DNA of 64,000 bases from Maritimibacter sp. (lineage in GTDB: Bacteria; Pseudomonadota; Alphaproteobacteria; Rhodobacterales; Rhodobacteraceae): assembly GCA_002701395.1 (NCBI GenBank), contig NZVC01000059.1:23187-87186 (forward strand), written 5' to 3'. The stretch's first letter is position 1, and every line of letters starts with the position of its first letter. Below the pieces are notes generated by a model. It was not told where the DNA came from, did not search any database, and saw only the letters and a list, made by a program, of their open reading frames with translations. This document shows, piece by piece, positions 17,423 to 25,979 of the stretch. A program made the position numbers and the translations under genes.

Positions 17423-18262
17423 TCAGATCGCCGCGCCGCGTCGCCCCGCAAGGTCGGTGAAGTACTGCCACGCCACCCGGCCCGACCGGGCGCCACGGGT
17501 CGCCTGCCATTCGATGGCTTCGGCACGCAAGGTCTCGTCGTCGATCTCGACCCCGTGCGCGTCGCAGTAGCCCCGGATCATAGCAAGGTATTCATCCTGC
17601 GAACAGGGATGGAAGCCCAGCCACAGGCCGAAGCGGTCCGACAGCGACACCTTTTCCTCGGTGGCTTCCGACGGGCTGATCGCGCTGGATCGTTCGTTCT
17701 CGATCATGTCGCGTGGCATCAGGTGGCGGCGGTTGGACGTGGCGTAGAAGACCACGTTGTCGGGCCGCCCCTCGATCCCGCCGTCCAGCACGGCCTTGAG
17801 CGACTTGTAGTGCTGGTCGTCGTGGCTGAAGGACAGGTCGTCGCAGAACAGGACGAAGCGGTCGCCGCTGTCCCTCAGAAGGGTCAGAAGGCGTCCGACG
17901 CTGGGCAGGTCCTCGCGCTGAAGCTCGACGATCTTCAGGGCGTGGCCCTGCGCCAGAGCTTCGGCATGGATCGCCTTGACGAGGCTGGATTTCCCCATGC
18001 CCCGGCTGCCCCACAAAAGCGCGTTGTTGGCCGGCAGGCCACGGGCGAATTGCAGCGTGTTGGCCAGCAACGTGTCCCGTGCGCGGTCGATCCCCACCAG
18101 AAGCGGCAGGTCGACGCGGTTCACCTTGGGCACCGGCACCAGCCGGTCGGGTTCGACATGCCAGACAAAAGCGTCGGCGGCCGCGAAGTCCGGCGCCGCC
18201 ATCGGCGCCGGGCTCATCCGTTCCAAAGCCTTGGCGATGCGGGTCAGCGCCGCGTCGCTCAT
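17423..18262 (-). CDS. DUF815-family AAA+ ATPase
   Basis: The protein has 279 residues with a P-loop (LWGSRGMGKSSLVKAI), Walker B (FVLFCDDLSF) and sensor-1-like FYATSNRRHLMPRDM. This is the DUF815 family of AAA-type ATPases, whose molecular role is not established. Its start overlaps the tatC stop by four bases (ATGA), so it is co-translated with the twin-arginine translocase. Confidence 0.85.
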   Translation of the reverse strand: MSDAALTRIAKALERMSPAPMAAPDFAAADAFVWHVEPDRLVPVPKVNRVDLPLLVGIDRARDTLLANTLQFARGLPANNALLWGSRGMGKSSLVKAIHAEALAQGHALKIVELQREDLPSVGRLLTLLRDSGDRFVLFCDDLSFSHDDQHYKSLKAVLDGGIEGRPDNVVFYATSNRRHLMPRDMIENERSSAISPSEATEEKVSLSDRFGLWLGFHPCSQDEYLAMIRGYCDAHGVEIDDETLRAEAIEWQATRGARSGRVAWQYFTDLAGRRGAAI

Positions 18263-19161
18263 TCCTTGGCCTCCGGCTGCTCGGGCTCGTCATCGTCCAG
18301 CCCGTACAGGTCGTCGAGGTCCTCGTCCTCGTCAAGGACGCCCTCTTCGCGCAGCTTCTCGACGCGCTTGCGCTCGACCCGGCGGACCAGGAAGATCGAG
18401 ATTTCGTACAGCCCGTAGACCACCACGAACAAGATCACCTGCGTGATGACGTCCGGCGGGGTGACTAGCGCGGCCAGCACGAGGATGGCGACCACGGCGT
18501 ACTTGCGCACCTCGCCAAGGCCGCGCGACGACACCAGCCCGGCCTTGCCCATCAGGGTCAGCAGAACCGGCAGCTGGAAACACAGGCCGAAAGCGACGAT
18601 GAACTTGATCGTCAGGTTGAGGTATTCCTGCGCTGACCCCTGGAACACCACCGAAAGGCCCTGTTGGACCTCTTCGGTGGGCACAGCCTCGCCCTCGGCG
18701 CCGAACTGCTGGAAGCCAAGGAAGAAGTCATAGGCCAGCGGCGTGACGACATAGAACGCAAAGGCCGACCCCAGCAGGAACATGAAGGGCGACGCCACGA
18801 GGAAGGGCAGGAAGGCGCCTTTCTCGGACTTGTACAGGCCCGGCGCCACGAAGCGCCACATCTGGTAGGCGATCATCGGGAAGGACAGCATGAAGCCGCC
18901 CAGCAGCGACACCTTGATCGCGACGAAGAAACCTTCCTGCGGGCTGATGAAGATCAGGTCACAGTCCTGCCCCCGCTCGCCCAGCACCTGACACAGGGGG
19001 GCCGTTAGGAAGTTGAAGATCGGCGTGGCGACGGTGAAGCAGATCACCATGCCCACGATGAACGCAAGAACCGACCGGATCAGCCGCGTCCGCAGCTCGG
19101 CCAGATGTTCGATCAGCGGCGCCGAGGAGGCGTCGATCTCGTCTTCGTCGGTTGCGCTCAT
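18259..19161 (-). CDS. tatC: Sec-independent protein translocase TatC
   Basis: The protein has 300 residues and six transmembrane segments, with the TatC N-terminal signature HLAELRTRLIRSV and the conserved acidic loop region. TatC with TatB forms the receptor for twin-arginine signal peptides in the inner membrane. The C-terminus carries a very acidic cytoplasmic tail (DEDEDLDDLYGLDDDEPEQ), longer than in the E. coli protein. Four-base overlaps link it to tatB upstream and the DUF815 gene downstream. Confidence 0.95.
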   Translation of the reverse strand: MSATDEDEIDASSAPLIEHLAELRTRLIRSVLAFIVGMVICFTVATPIFNFLTAPLCQVLGERGQDCDLIFISPQEGFFVAIKVSLLGGFMLSFPMIAYQMWRFVAPGLYKSEKGAFLPFLVASPFMFLLGSAFAFYVVTPLAYDFFLGFQQFGAEGEAVPTEEVQQGLSVVFQGSAQEYLNLTIKFIVAFGLCFQLPVLLTLMGKAGLVSSRGLGEVRKYAVVAILVLAALVTPPDVITQVILFVVVYGLYEISIFLVRRVERKRVEKLREEGVLDEDEDLDDLYGLDDDEPEQPEAKE

Positions 19162-19670
19162 TTACTGTCGTCTCCAGCAGCGGGGCCGGGCTTCGGCGCC
19201 GCCGGGTCGGGAACCGGGGCCGTCTTGGGCGCGCCGTCCGCCGTCGCGGCGTCCGGTGCAGCCGCTGCCGCCTCGGCAGCCTTGCGGGCTTCGGCGGTCT
19301 TGGCGGCGTTCTCGCGGATCTTCTTGGCCTGCTCGGCGCGTTCTTCGGTCATCGCGGCGGTGGCCGGACCGGGTTCGCGCTTCACGGCCTTGGACGGGTC
19401 CCACTTTTCGAACTTGTCGGCGGCCTCGTTCAGCTTGTCGAGGCCCATCGACTTGGCGGAGGTGGCGGACTTCAGGTCTTTCGCCACGTCCTTCACGCCC
19501 GCCTCGTCGGCGGCATCGTTCATGGCGCGCTGAAACTCTCGGGCCATGTTCTTCATCTTGCCGGTGAACCGGCCAAGCGTGCGGAACATGCCGGGCAGGT
19601 CCTTGGGGCCCACCACGATCAGCGCGACGATGCCGATCAGAAGAAGTTCGGTCCAGCCGAGGTCAAACAT
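19158..19670 (-). CDS. tatB: Sec-independent protein translocase TatB
   Basis: The protein has 170 residues: an N-terminal transmembrane helix (FDLGWTELLLIGIVALIVVG), the conserved hinge GPKDLP and an amphipathic helix, then a long Ala/Lys/Pro-rich cytoplasmic tail. TatB with TatC recognises folded twin-arginine substrates. The stop overlaps the tatC start; tatA is 36 bases upstream. Confidence 0.93.
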   Translation of the reverse strand: MFDLGWTELLLIGIVALIVVGPKDLPGMFRTLGRFTGKMKNMAREFQRAMNDAADEAGVKDVAKDLKSATSAKSMGLDKLNEAADKFEKWDPSKAVKREPGPATAAMTEERAEQAKKIRENAAKTAEARKAAEAAAAAPDAATADGAPKTAPVPDPAAPKPGPAAGDDSK

Positions 19671-19706
19671 GGCGACGGTCCGTCATTGGAGAAAAGGACG
19701 AAGGGT

Positions 19707-19925
19707 TCAGACCTTGTCCTTTTCCTTTTCATCCTCGGGGGTCACGTCGCGGGCAGAGGACGCGCCGTCCTCAAGCTCGTCGTTGCTGTCCTTGACGCCC
19801 CGCTTGAAGGCGGTGATGCCCTTGCCGACCTCTCCCATCAGGGACGAGATCTTGCCGCGCCCGAACAGGACAAGCACGACGACGGCGATCAGAAGAAGGC
19901 CGGGAAGGCCGATGTTGTTCAGCAT
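19707..19925 (-). CDS. tatA: Sec-independent protein translocase TatA
   Basis: The protein has 72 residues with one transmembrane helix ([16 protein letters not shown]), the FGRGK hinge and an amphipathic helix ending in an acidic tail. TatA oligomers form the passage for folded Tat substrates. GGAGAG placed 4 nt before the ATG at 19925 favours this start over a Met four codons upstream. It is first in the tatABC-DUF815 operon. The ~230 bases upstream, shared with a divergent WYL regulator, should hold both promoters, but I could not pick a clear one. Confidence 0.93.
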   Translation of the reverse strand: MLNNIGLPGLLLIAVVVLVLFGRGKISSLMGEVGKGITAFKRGVKDSNDELEDGASSARDVTPEDEKEKDKV

Positions 19926-20153
19926 GGGTCTCTCCATGATCGGGCCGGCATCTGCGGCCCCTGGCTGGAACGGTGAAAGATCACGGACCGTTTCTATGGA
20001 CTGGCGAGCGCCTCGAAAAGTGGCAAAGCGACGCCGCCCGGGATTTCCGTTGAAGATTTCGGCACCACGCGGGGACGGCTTGCCCTCCTGACAGGTTTTT
20101 GTCAGTTATGCGGTGAAAATCTCCGCTCAATCGCGCATGGCCCATCCGAATCG

Positions 20154-20828
20154 ATGTCTCGCTCTGACCGCCTTTACGCCCTGATCCAGTCGCTGCGCGA
20201 CGGCCGGCTGCACCGCGCGTCCGAGCTGGCCAAGACGCACGGCGTCAGCGAACGCACGATCTGGCGCGACATGGACACGCTGATGGCGTCCGGCGTGCCG
20301 GTTCGGGGTGAACGGGGGCTGGGATACCGGATGACCGCGCCGGTGACGTTGCCACCGCTGAACCTGTCGATGACCGAGCTAGAGGCACTTCACGTCGGGC
20401 TGGCCGCCGTGGCGCATGGCGGCGACGCAGAGCTGTCGGCGGCAGCGCGCAAACTGTCGGGCCGGATCGACACGCTGCTGCCCGAGGACCGCACCGGCGC
20501 GCGGGGCGGCTGGACCTTTGCGGTTCACCCGCTGGCGGACGCGGCGGCGGGGTTCGCCCACATGCCGCGCATCCGGGCCGCGATCCGCAGCCGCCAGAAG
20601 CTGGCCGCGCATCATCAGGAGGACGACGGCAGCCTGCAGCGCCGGGTGATCCGGCCGCTGAAGCTGGACTATTGGGGTCGGGTCTGGACGGTGGCCTGCT
20701 GGTGCGAAACCACGGGCGGCTTCGCCACGCTGCGGGTCGACAGGATCGCACAGCTGGACATCCTGCCCGCGCTTTTCGTCGAGGAACAGGGCAAGACCCT
20801 GGTGGATTTCAACCACGCGCAGGGCTAA
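20154..20828 (+). CDS. YafY-type HTH/WYL-domain regulator
   Basis: The protein has 224 residues. An N-terminal HTH_11 domain (SRSDRLYALIQSLRDGRLHRAS, then GVSERTIWRDMDTLMASG) is followed by a WYL ligand-sensing domain containing LKLDYWGRVWTVACWCE. WYL regulators respond to small ligands or nucleic acids. It is divergent from tatA and convergent with the ABC ATPase gene; nothing in the sequence identifies its targets. Confidence 0.85.
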   Translation: MSRSDRLYALIQSLRDGRLHRASELAKTHGVSERTIWRDMDTLMASGVPVRGERGLGYRMTAPVTLPPLNLSMTELEALHVGLAAVAHGGDAELSAAARKLSGRIDTLLPEDRTGARGGWTFAVHPLADAAAGFAHMPRIRAAIRSRQKLAAHHQEDDGSLQRRVIRPLKLDYWGRVWTVACWCETTGGFATLRVDRIAQLDILPALFVEEQGKTLVDFNHAQG

Positions 20829-20853
20829 GCCGCGCGGCGTCCGGCAGGCCGCC

Positions 20854-21975
20854 CTACGAGGTCACCGGGAACACGAAACACCTGTCGCGCCGCACCGTCA
20901 GCCACAGCGGGCGTCCCGGCTTCGGCAGGAAGACGTTCGGAACCGTCGCCTTCAGGATCGACAGGTCGTGGTCCATGCGAAACTCGACCAAGCTTTCCGA
21001 CCCCATGAACCGCGCGCGCTGCACCACGCCGCGGGCGGGCACCCCGTCGCGCGACGTCGGCAACGGCCCGGTGCCGTTGCGGTCGAAGTCGATCTTCACG
21101 TGCTGCGGGCGGAAGACGATGTCGACCTCGGTCCCGTCGGGAACGCCGGGCGCAAGAAACTGGCCGAAGGGCGTGTCGGTCAGCGCACCGCGCACGACCC
21201 CGCGGATCACGTTGATGTCCGAGAAGAACGCCGCCGCCGCCTTGTCCGCCGGAGCGTTGTAGACGTTGTAAGGCGCGCCCTGCTGCACGATCCGGCCGTC
21301 GCGCATCAGCGCGATCTCGTCGGCCATGCGCATCGCCTCTTCAGGTTCGTGCGTGACCAGCAGCACCGCGGCGCCCGCCTCTTTCAGGATTTCCAGCGTC
21401 TCGTCCCGGATGCCGTCGCGCAGGCGGTTGTCCAGCCCGCTGAACGGCTCGTCCATCAGCATGACGCTGGGCCCCGGCGCAAGGGCACGGGCCAGCGCCA
21501 CGCGCTGTTGTTCGCCGCCCGACAGTTCGTGCGGGAAGGCGTCGATGTGGCGCATCAGATCGACGCGATCCAACAGCGCCTCGACCCGCGCGCGCCGTTC
21601 GGCCTTGCCGCCCGTCAGGCCGAAGGCGACGTTGTCGGCCACCGACATATGCGGAAACAGCGCGAAGTCCTGGAACATCAGGCCGATCGACCGGCGCTCG
21701 GGCGGGACGCGGAACACCGTGTCGCACACCAGCTTGCCGTCCAGATGGATCTCGCCCGAGTCCTGCATGTCGACCCCGGCGATGCACCGCAGGGTCGTCG
21801 ACTTGCCGCAACCGGACGGCCCCAGCAAACAGGTCACCTGCCCCGGCATCACGCGCAGCGAGACATGGTCCACCACCGTCCGGCCCGCGAAATGCCGGGA
21901 CAGGTCGCGGATCTCCAGCCGGGGCACGGGGGCCGCGGTCTGTTCCGTCTTCGGCAAGGGCTCTGGCGCGTTCAT
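20854..21975 (-). CDS. ABC transporter ATP-binding protein, iron/polyamine class
   Basis: The protein has 373 residues with Walker A (LGPSGCGKSTTLRCI), signature (LSGGEQQRVALARAL), Walker B (VMLMDEPFSGLD), H-loop (VTHEPEEAM) and a C-terminal TOBE domain. The shape is that of the FbpC/PotA/CysA import ATPases. No permease or binding protein is adjacent, so it is an orphan whose partners lie elsewhere. The start at 21975 is an ATG; a GTG at 22011 in frame would add 12 residues, and neither has a clear ribosome site. Confidence 0.83.
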   Translation of the reverse strand: MNAPEPLPKTEQTAAPVPRLEIRDLSRHFAGRTVVDHVSLRVMPGQVTCLLGPSGCGKSTTLRCIAGVDMQDSGEIHLDGKLVCDTVFRVPPERRSIGLMFQDFALFPHMSVADNVAFGLTGGKAERRARVEALLDRVDLMRHIDAFPHELSGGEQQRVALARALAPGPSVMLMDEPFSGLDNRLRDGIRDETLEILKEAGAAVLLVTHEPEEAMRMADEIALMRDGRIVQQGAPYNVYNAPADKAAAAFFSDINVIRGVVRGALTDTPFGQFLAPGVPDGTEVDIVFRPQHVKIDFDRNGTGPLPTSRDGVPARGVVQRARFMGSESLVEFRMDHDLSILKATVPNVFLPKPGRPLWLTVRRDRCFVFPVTS

Positions 21976-22075
21976 GCGGTGGGGCGAAGTCCGATCAAAT
22001 CTGTCGATCACTCGGACCTAGCAAGCCCGCCCCCCTGCCGCAAGCGCGGCGCGGGGGCGGATCGTCACGGTCTGT

Positions 22076-22855
22076 TCAGAGCGTGAAGTTGTTGTAGCCG
22101 CCATCCAACAGGATGTTCTGGCCGACCATGAAGCCGGCGAACTGCGAGCACATGAAGGCGCAGGTGGCACCGAATTCCTCGGTGGTCCCATAGCGGCGGG
22201 CCGGGATGTCCTTGAACTTCTCGGCACGGATGTCGTCGATCGTCACGCCCGCGTCGGCGGCACGCTTGCCGTCCATCGTGTCGGTGCGGTTCGTGGTGTG
22301 CGAACCCGGCAGCAGGTTGTTGATGCACACGCCCGAGGGCGCGACCTGCCGCGCAGTGCCAGCGACAAAGCCGGTCAGGCCGGTCCGGGCCGAGTTCGAC
22401 AGGCCAAGGATCGCCATCGGCGCCTTGACCGACTGCGAGGTGATGTTGACCACGCGGCCCCAGCCACGCTCCATCATGCCCGGCAGCGCAGCCTGCATCA
22501 GCGCGATGGGGGTCAGCATGTTGGCGTCCAGCGCCTTGATGAAATCGTCGCGCGTCCAGTCGGCCCACATGCCCGGCGGCGGGCCACCCGCGTTGGTGAC
22601 AAGGATGTCCAGCTGGCCAGCAGCCTCAAGCACCTTCGCGCGGCCCTCTTCCGACACGATGTCGGCGGCCACGGCGGTGACCTCGACGCCGAAGTCGTCG
22701 CGGATCGCCTGCGCCGCCTCTTCCAGAGCCTCGGCGCCGCGTGCGTTCATCACGATGTCCACGCCAGCCTCGGCCAGCGCGCGGGCACAGCCCAGTCCCA
22801 GCCCCTTCGACGACGCGCAGACCAGCGCCCGTTTGCCCTTGATTCCCAGATCCAT
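22076..22855 (-). CDS. SDR family oxidoreductase with atypical active site
   Basis: The protein has 259 residues in a Rossmann fold. The cofactor glycine motif is present as ASSKGLGLGCARAL (residues 14-27) and NAGG is present at about residue 88. The catalytic Ser is there (VNITSQSV), but where YxxxK is expected the sequence reads LGLSNSARTG, with Leu for Tyr and Arg for Lys. The C-terminus GQNILLDGGYNNFTL is typical. It may use other residues, another chemistry, or only bind ligand. The next gene on this strand is the ABC ATPase, 100 bases away. Confidence 0.85.
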   Translation of the reverse strand: MDLGIKGKRALVCASSKGLGLGCARALAEAGVDIVMNARGAEALEEAAQAIRDDFGVEVTAVAADIVSEEGRAKVLEAAGQLDILVTNAGGPPPGMWADWTRDDFIKALDANMLTPIALMQAALPGMMERGWGRVVNITSQSVKAPMAILGLSNSARTGLTGFVAGTARQVAPSGVCINNLLPGSHTTNRTDTMDGKRAADAGVTIDDIRAEKFKDIPARRYGTTEEFGATCAFMCSQFAGFMVGQNILLDGGYNNFTL

Positions 22856-23202
22856 CCTGTCGGTTCCTCCCGTGCGATTTCAATGTCGACCCGGGCGTAA
22901 CATCCTGCCCCGGCGAACGGAAGTGACGGATGGCGGTTGAAGCCGTACGCGGCAAATACTGCGGCGCAGCGAAATGTGGCAAAAACCGCGAAACAATAAT
23001 GGAGAAAAGCGCAGGATCGTTGCGTCAACAGTGATTTATAACGGGTGAACTGCCGCAATATTTACCCGAAGTTGACGTTAATGTGCGCCGCATCCTATAG
23101 CATAAATGACCACGGCGACGGGTTTCGCAGTCGGAGGAATGGTGGGGGCCATATCCGAACGCGAAGCCGTGGAAAGTGAACCTGAGCACAGGCTGCTGAA
23201 AT
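22856..23202. other. Intergenic region upstream of Hint gene
   Basis: These 347 bases separate the divergent SDR and Hint genes. They are AT-richer than the flanks. They hold one good plus-strand promoter (23072-23101) and, by position, the unidentified SDR promoter. Short reading frames here lack a ribosome site and coding character. Confidence 0.6.
23072..23101 (+). promoter_or_regulatory. Sigma-70-type promoter of Hint gene
   Basis: TTGACG (23072-23077) and TATAGC (23096-23101) are separated by 18 bases. The predicted transcript start near 23108 leaves a ~95-base leader before the ATG at 23203. Confidence 0.55.
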
Positions 23203-24240
23203 ATGAATGTCGATGGTATTTCCCAGCGCGGGGGTGCGCAGGGGCTGCCCGTCCTAAGGGCGACCGAGTTCGTGGTCTCGAACGGGGCCAACCTTGGCGA
23301 TCCGGTGGCGCACGCCTCTGAATTGATCCTCGACGATCTTTATACGCTGGACCCCGATGCACGCCGCCTGCGCCTGACGCTTGAGATCGCCGACCAAAGT
23401 TCGAATTTCACCATCGCCGCCGGCACCCAGGTCGGGCGCCCCGGCGCGGCGCTGCATCTTGACTGCTGCGCGACCTTCATGGCGCCCGATGGCTCTATCG
23501 TCGAGGCGCTGATCCTTGTCGAGCTGGACCGCGACGACATGATCGCGGGCACCTTTGTCATGCAGCTGGCCGACCTGCGGCCCCGCACCGAATACGCCCT
23601 TGTCGCCGTCGACACAGAAACCGCGCGCCAGAAATTCGCCGCGCTGGCCTGCGTGTCCTTCACGCGCGGCACCCGCATCACGATGGCCGATGGCGCCCAG
23701 CGCCCGATCGAGGACATCCGTCCCGGCGACAGCGTGCTGACCCGCGACAGCGGTGCCCAGACGGTGCGTTGGGTCGGGCAGCAGACGGTGCGTGCAAGCG
23801 GCGCCTTCGCCCCGATCACCATCGCCCCCGGCGCGCTGAACAACGAAGGGCCACTGAAGCTGTCCCCGAACCAAAGGCTGTTCGTCTATCAGCGCGAAGA
23901 CACGCTTGGCGCCGGTCGGTCCGAGGTGGCGATCAAGGCAGAGTATCTTGTGAACGGCGAGACGGTGACGCGCGGCAACGGCGGCTTCGTCGAGTATTTC
24001 CAGATCCTGTTCGACGCGCACGAGTTCATCTTTGCCGAGGGCATCGCGACCGAAAGCCTTGCCTTGGACACCCGGACCGGCCCCGCCCTTCCGCGCGAGA
24101 TCCGCGCGAAGCTGACCGCGGCCGAAGCGGGACGACCGCGCCGCGCCCCCTTGGCGCGGCCGCGTCCCGTGGATCTTCCCGAAGGGATGTTGGACAGCGC
24201 CATCGCAGCGGACGTGTTGCGCAAAGCTTCTGCGCACTGA
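23203..24240 (+). CDS. Hint-domain protein with altered catalytic His position
   Basis: The protein has 345 residues and no signal peptide. An N-terminal ~145-residue beta-rich domain precedes a Hint_2 domain starting at Cys150 (CVSFTRGTRITMADGAQRPIEDIRPGDSV split for length), with RWVGQQTV as in the neighbouring Hint genes. The position where other copies have TxxH or SPQH reads SPNQ (221-224), so the autoprocessing His is missing. The domain end DAHEFIFAEGIATESL is intact. It converges with the next Hint gene across a hairpin. It may be secreted by type I export like the RTX proteins; processing ability is doubtful. Confidence 0.8.
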   Translation: MNVDGISQRGGAQGLPVLRATEFVVSNGANLGDPVAHASELILDDLYTLDPDARRLRLTLEIADQSSNFTIAAGTQVGRPGAALHLDCCATFMAPDGSIVEALILVELDRDDMIAGTFVMQLADLRPRTEYALVAVDTETARQKFAALACVSFTRGTRITMADGAQRPIEDIRPGDSVLTRDSGAQTVRWVGQQTVRASGAFAPITIAPGALNNEGPLKLSPNQRLFVYQREDTLGAGRSEVAIKAEYLVNGETVTRGNGGFVEYFQILFDAHEFIFAEGIATESLALDTRTGPALPREIRAKLTAAEAGRPRRAPLARPRPVDLPEGMLDSAIAADVLRKASAH

Positions 24241-24248
24241 CACCGTCG

Positions 24249-24272
24249 GTATGGGCGCCGAAACGCCCATAC
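24249..24272. terminator. Bidirectional hairpin between convergent Hint genes
   Basis: GTATGGGCG (24249-24257) pairs with CGCCCATAC (24264-24272) around CCGAAA. It sits midway in the 52-base gap between two convergent stops. No strong T-tract follows on either strand. Confidence 0.55.
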
Positions 24273-24292
24273 ACGACCTTTATCGCCTGCCC

Positions 24293-25366
24293 CTAGCCAG
24301 CCATCTGCAAATCAAGGTCCGCATCCAGTCCAAGCGCGGACCGCAGGCGCACGGGAAGCAGCCGCTGGGACGCGACACGCGGCAGATCGCACTCGCGCAC
24401 AACCCGGTCGGCGCCGGCAATCGCAAGGTAGTCGGCATAGTTGTCGAACCGCGACCGGCCACGGGCGTCGACGTAGGTTTCCGACGCAACGCCGTTCGCC
24501 ACGATGAAATCATGCGCTTCGGTCTCGACGTGGTACACGGTGAACTCGGCTGGCAGATCCTGCATCGGGACCCAATCGATACCCTTCACACCGACCAGCG
24601 CCGCCGCGTTCACGACGCAACCATCCATTAACAAGCCGTGATCCGCCGTGACGCCCAGCGCGCGGGCGGGAAGCCCCTGCCCCAGCGCACCTGCCGCGAT
24701 CCGAACCGGCGCCATCTCTTGCGGCACCATTCCGATCCGGCGGCGCAGCGTCTGCTGGCCGACCCAAAGCACCGGAACGGCGCGGCCGTCGGTGGTCAAG
24801 ACCATGTCACCCGGCGCAAGGTCTTCGACGGCACAAGTGCCAACGGGTGTCGCAATGCCAGTTCCTGCCATCAAGCAATCCGCGCTGCCGAGCGTCGAGG
24901 TATCGGCCGGGGACACGACGGTGAACTCGGACAGCCCGCCTCCGTCCATGTTCGCCGTCCCGTTGACCGGCGCCGGATCACGCGTGGTCAGGCCCACATA
25001 GCTTGTATTGTCCGTGAACGCAGGACCACCTTCGCTTCCGACGTGGTCAATGATGTCCGCGTAACCGCCGTCAGTGATGGCGACGCCAGTAAAGGCATAA
25101 CTTCCGTCGTAGAAATCACTGTCATAAGCCGGGGTCGCGTACTGGACGCCCGAAATAGCCGAATGCCCTATGACAAAGGATTGCCCCGGCAACATCGTAT
25201 CGGGTACGCCCATGTAGTCGAACGTATTCCCGACGGCCGACGGCGATGCGGGCGTGTAGATATACAGATTGGAAACGTCGATCGTATCCGTCGCGCTGGT
25301 GTTGGTAACTTCGACGGCGAACCGCCCAAACTCGTCAAAAACGATTTCTGTAATCAAGAGTACCAT
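24293..25366 (-). CDS. Lamin-tail-like/Hint domain protein
   Basis: The protein has 357 residues. The N-terminus (LLITEIVFDEFGRFAVEVTN) resembles lamin-tail domains, beta-sandwiches found at the front of extracellular bacterial proteins. A Hint_2 domain starts at Cys164 (CLMAGTGIATPVGT) with LWVGQQTLRRR and TADH (240-243), so both autoprocessing residues are present. It ends with VYHVETEAHDFIVANG and a tail ending PVRLRSALGLD. It is clearly paralogous to the gene at 27917-28972, sharing domain order and tail. No Sec signal. The start ATG at 25366 has no strong ribosome site. Confidence 0.8.
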   Translation of the reverse strand: MVLLITEIVFDEFGRFAVEVTNTSATDTIDVSNLYIYTPASPSAVGNTFDYMGVPDTMLPGQSFVIGHSAISGVQYATPAYDSDFYDGSYAFTGVAITDGGYADIIDHVGSEGGPAFTDNTSYVGLTTRDPAPVNGTANMDGGGLSEFTVVSPADTSTLGSADCLMAGTGIATPVGTCAVEDLAPGDMVLTTDGRAVPVLWVGQQTLRRRIGMVPQEMAPVRIAAGALGQGLPARALGVTADHGLLMDGCVVNAAALVGVKGIDWVPMQDLPAEFTVYHVETEAHDFIVANGVASETYVDARGRSRFDNYADYLAIAGADRVVRECDLPRVASQRLLPVRLRSALGLDADLDLQMAG

Positions 25367-25648
25367 GACCTGCTCGAACCTTTTTTGATTTCTGATATCA
25401 AATCGCGAGGGTCGAGCGGCACAGCCGTCAAATAGTTAATAAAGCAACCAAAAGGAAATTTCCGAAAAAGGCTTTGGGACATATCCGCTTCCGACTGGAA
25501 GCAGGAAGCCCGTCAGGCGACCACACGGCCTTTGAGCCTTTTGGAACGTGCAGAGGACGGCTGCAGGGCTACGACGACACGGTGTCATAGCCTTTCTTGC
25601 AGCAGCCCGGGATGCGCCAAAATACCACGCGCACCCGTCTGTGGCTGC

Positions 25649-25903
25649 CTAATCCTCGCGCAGCGCCTCAATCAGCTCGTCCTTCGTCATCTGCGAGCGG
25701 TTCTCGATCTCCAGCTCTTGCGCCCGGGAATACAGATCGTCTTTCGACCACTGTTCATAGGGCGGCTGCTTGCCGCCTTTTTTCGAAGGATGCATGTCCG
25801 GGTTCGCCTTCGCGTTCGAGATGCGGGCGGCTTTCTGTTTGCTCATCCCCTCGTCGCGCAGGTCGTCGTAAAGCTTTTCGTTCTTGATGCTGGATCCAGC
25901 CAT
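25649..25903 (-). CDS. Small Rho-N-like/DUF7218-type protein
   Basis: This 84-residue basic/acidic protein contains RISNAKANPDMHPSKKGGKQ and a C-terminal helix pair (WSKDDLYSRAQELEIEN, then MTKDELIEALRED) like the Rho termination factor N-terminal or SAP-type fold. AAGGAG precedes the ATG at 25903. It lies between two Hint genes on the same strand but is unlike them. Family members are common short proteins of unknown function. Confidence 0.75.
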   Translation of the reverse strand: MAGSSIKNEKLYDDLRDEGMSKQKAARISNAKANPDMHPSKKGGKQPPYEQWSKDDLYSRAQELEIENRSQMTKDELIEALRED

Positions 25904-25979
25904 GAGTGGTCTCCTTTCGGAAACCGAACGCCCGGTCGCGCCGGGGGTTCCGTGGCACGGGTCCGGCGGGGCGCCGCCC

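Noticed and set aside
23106..23321. 71-codon frame upstream of the Hint gene
   Set aside because: Overlaps the Hint gene in another frame and lacks a plausible ribosome site or hydrophobic/domain signal.
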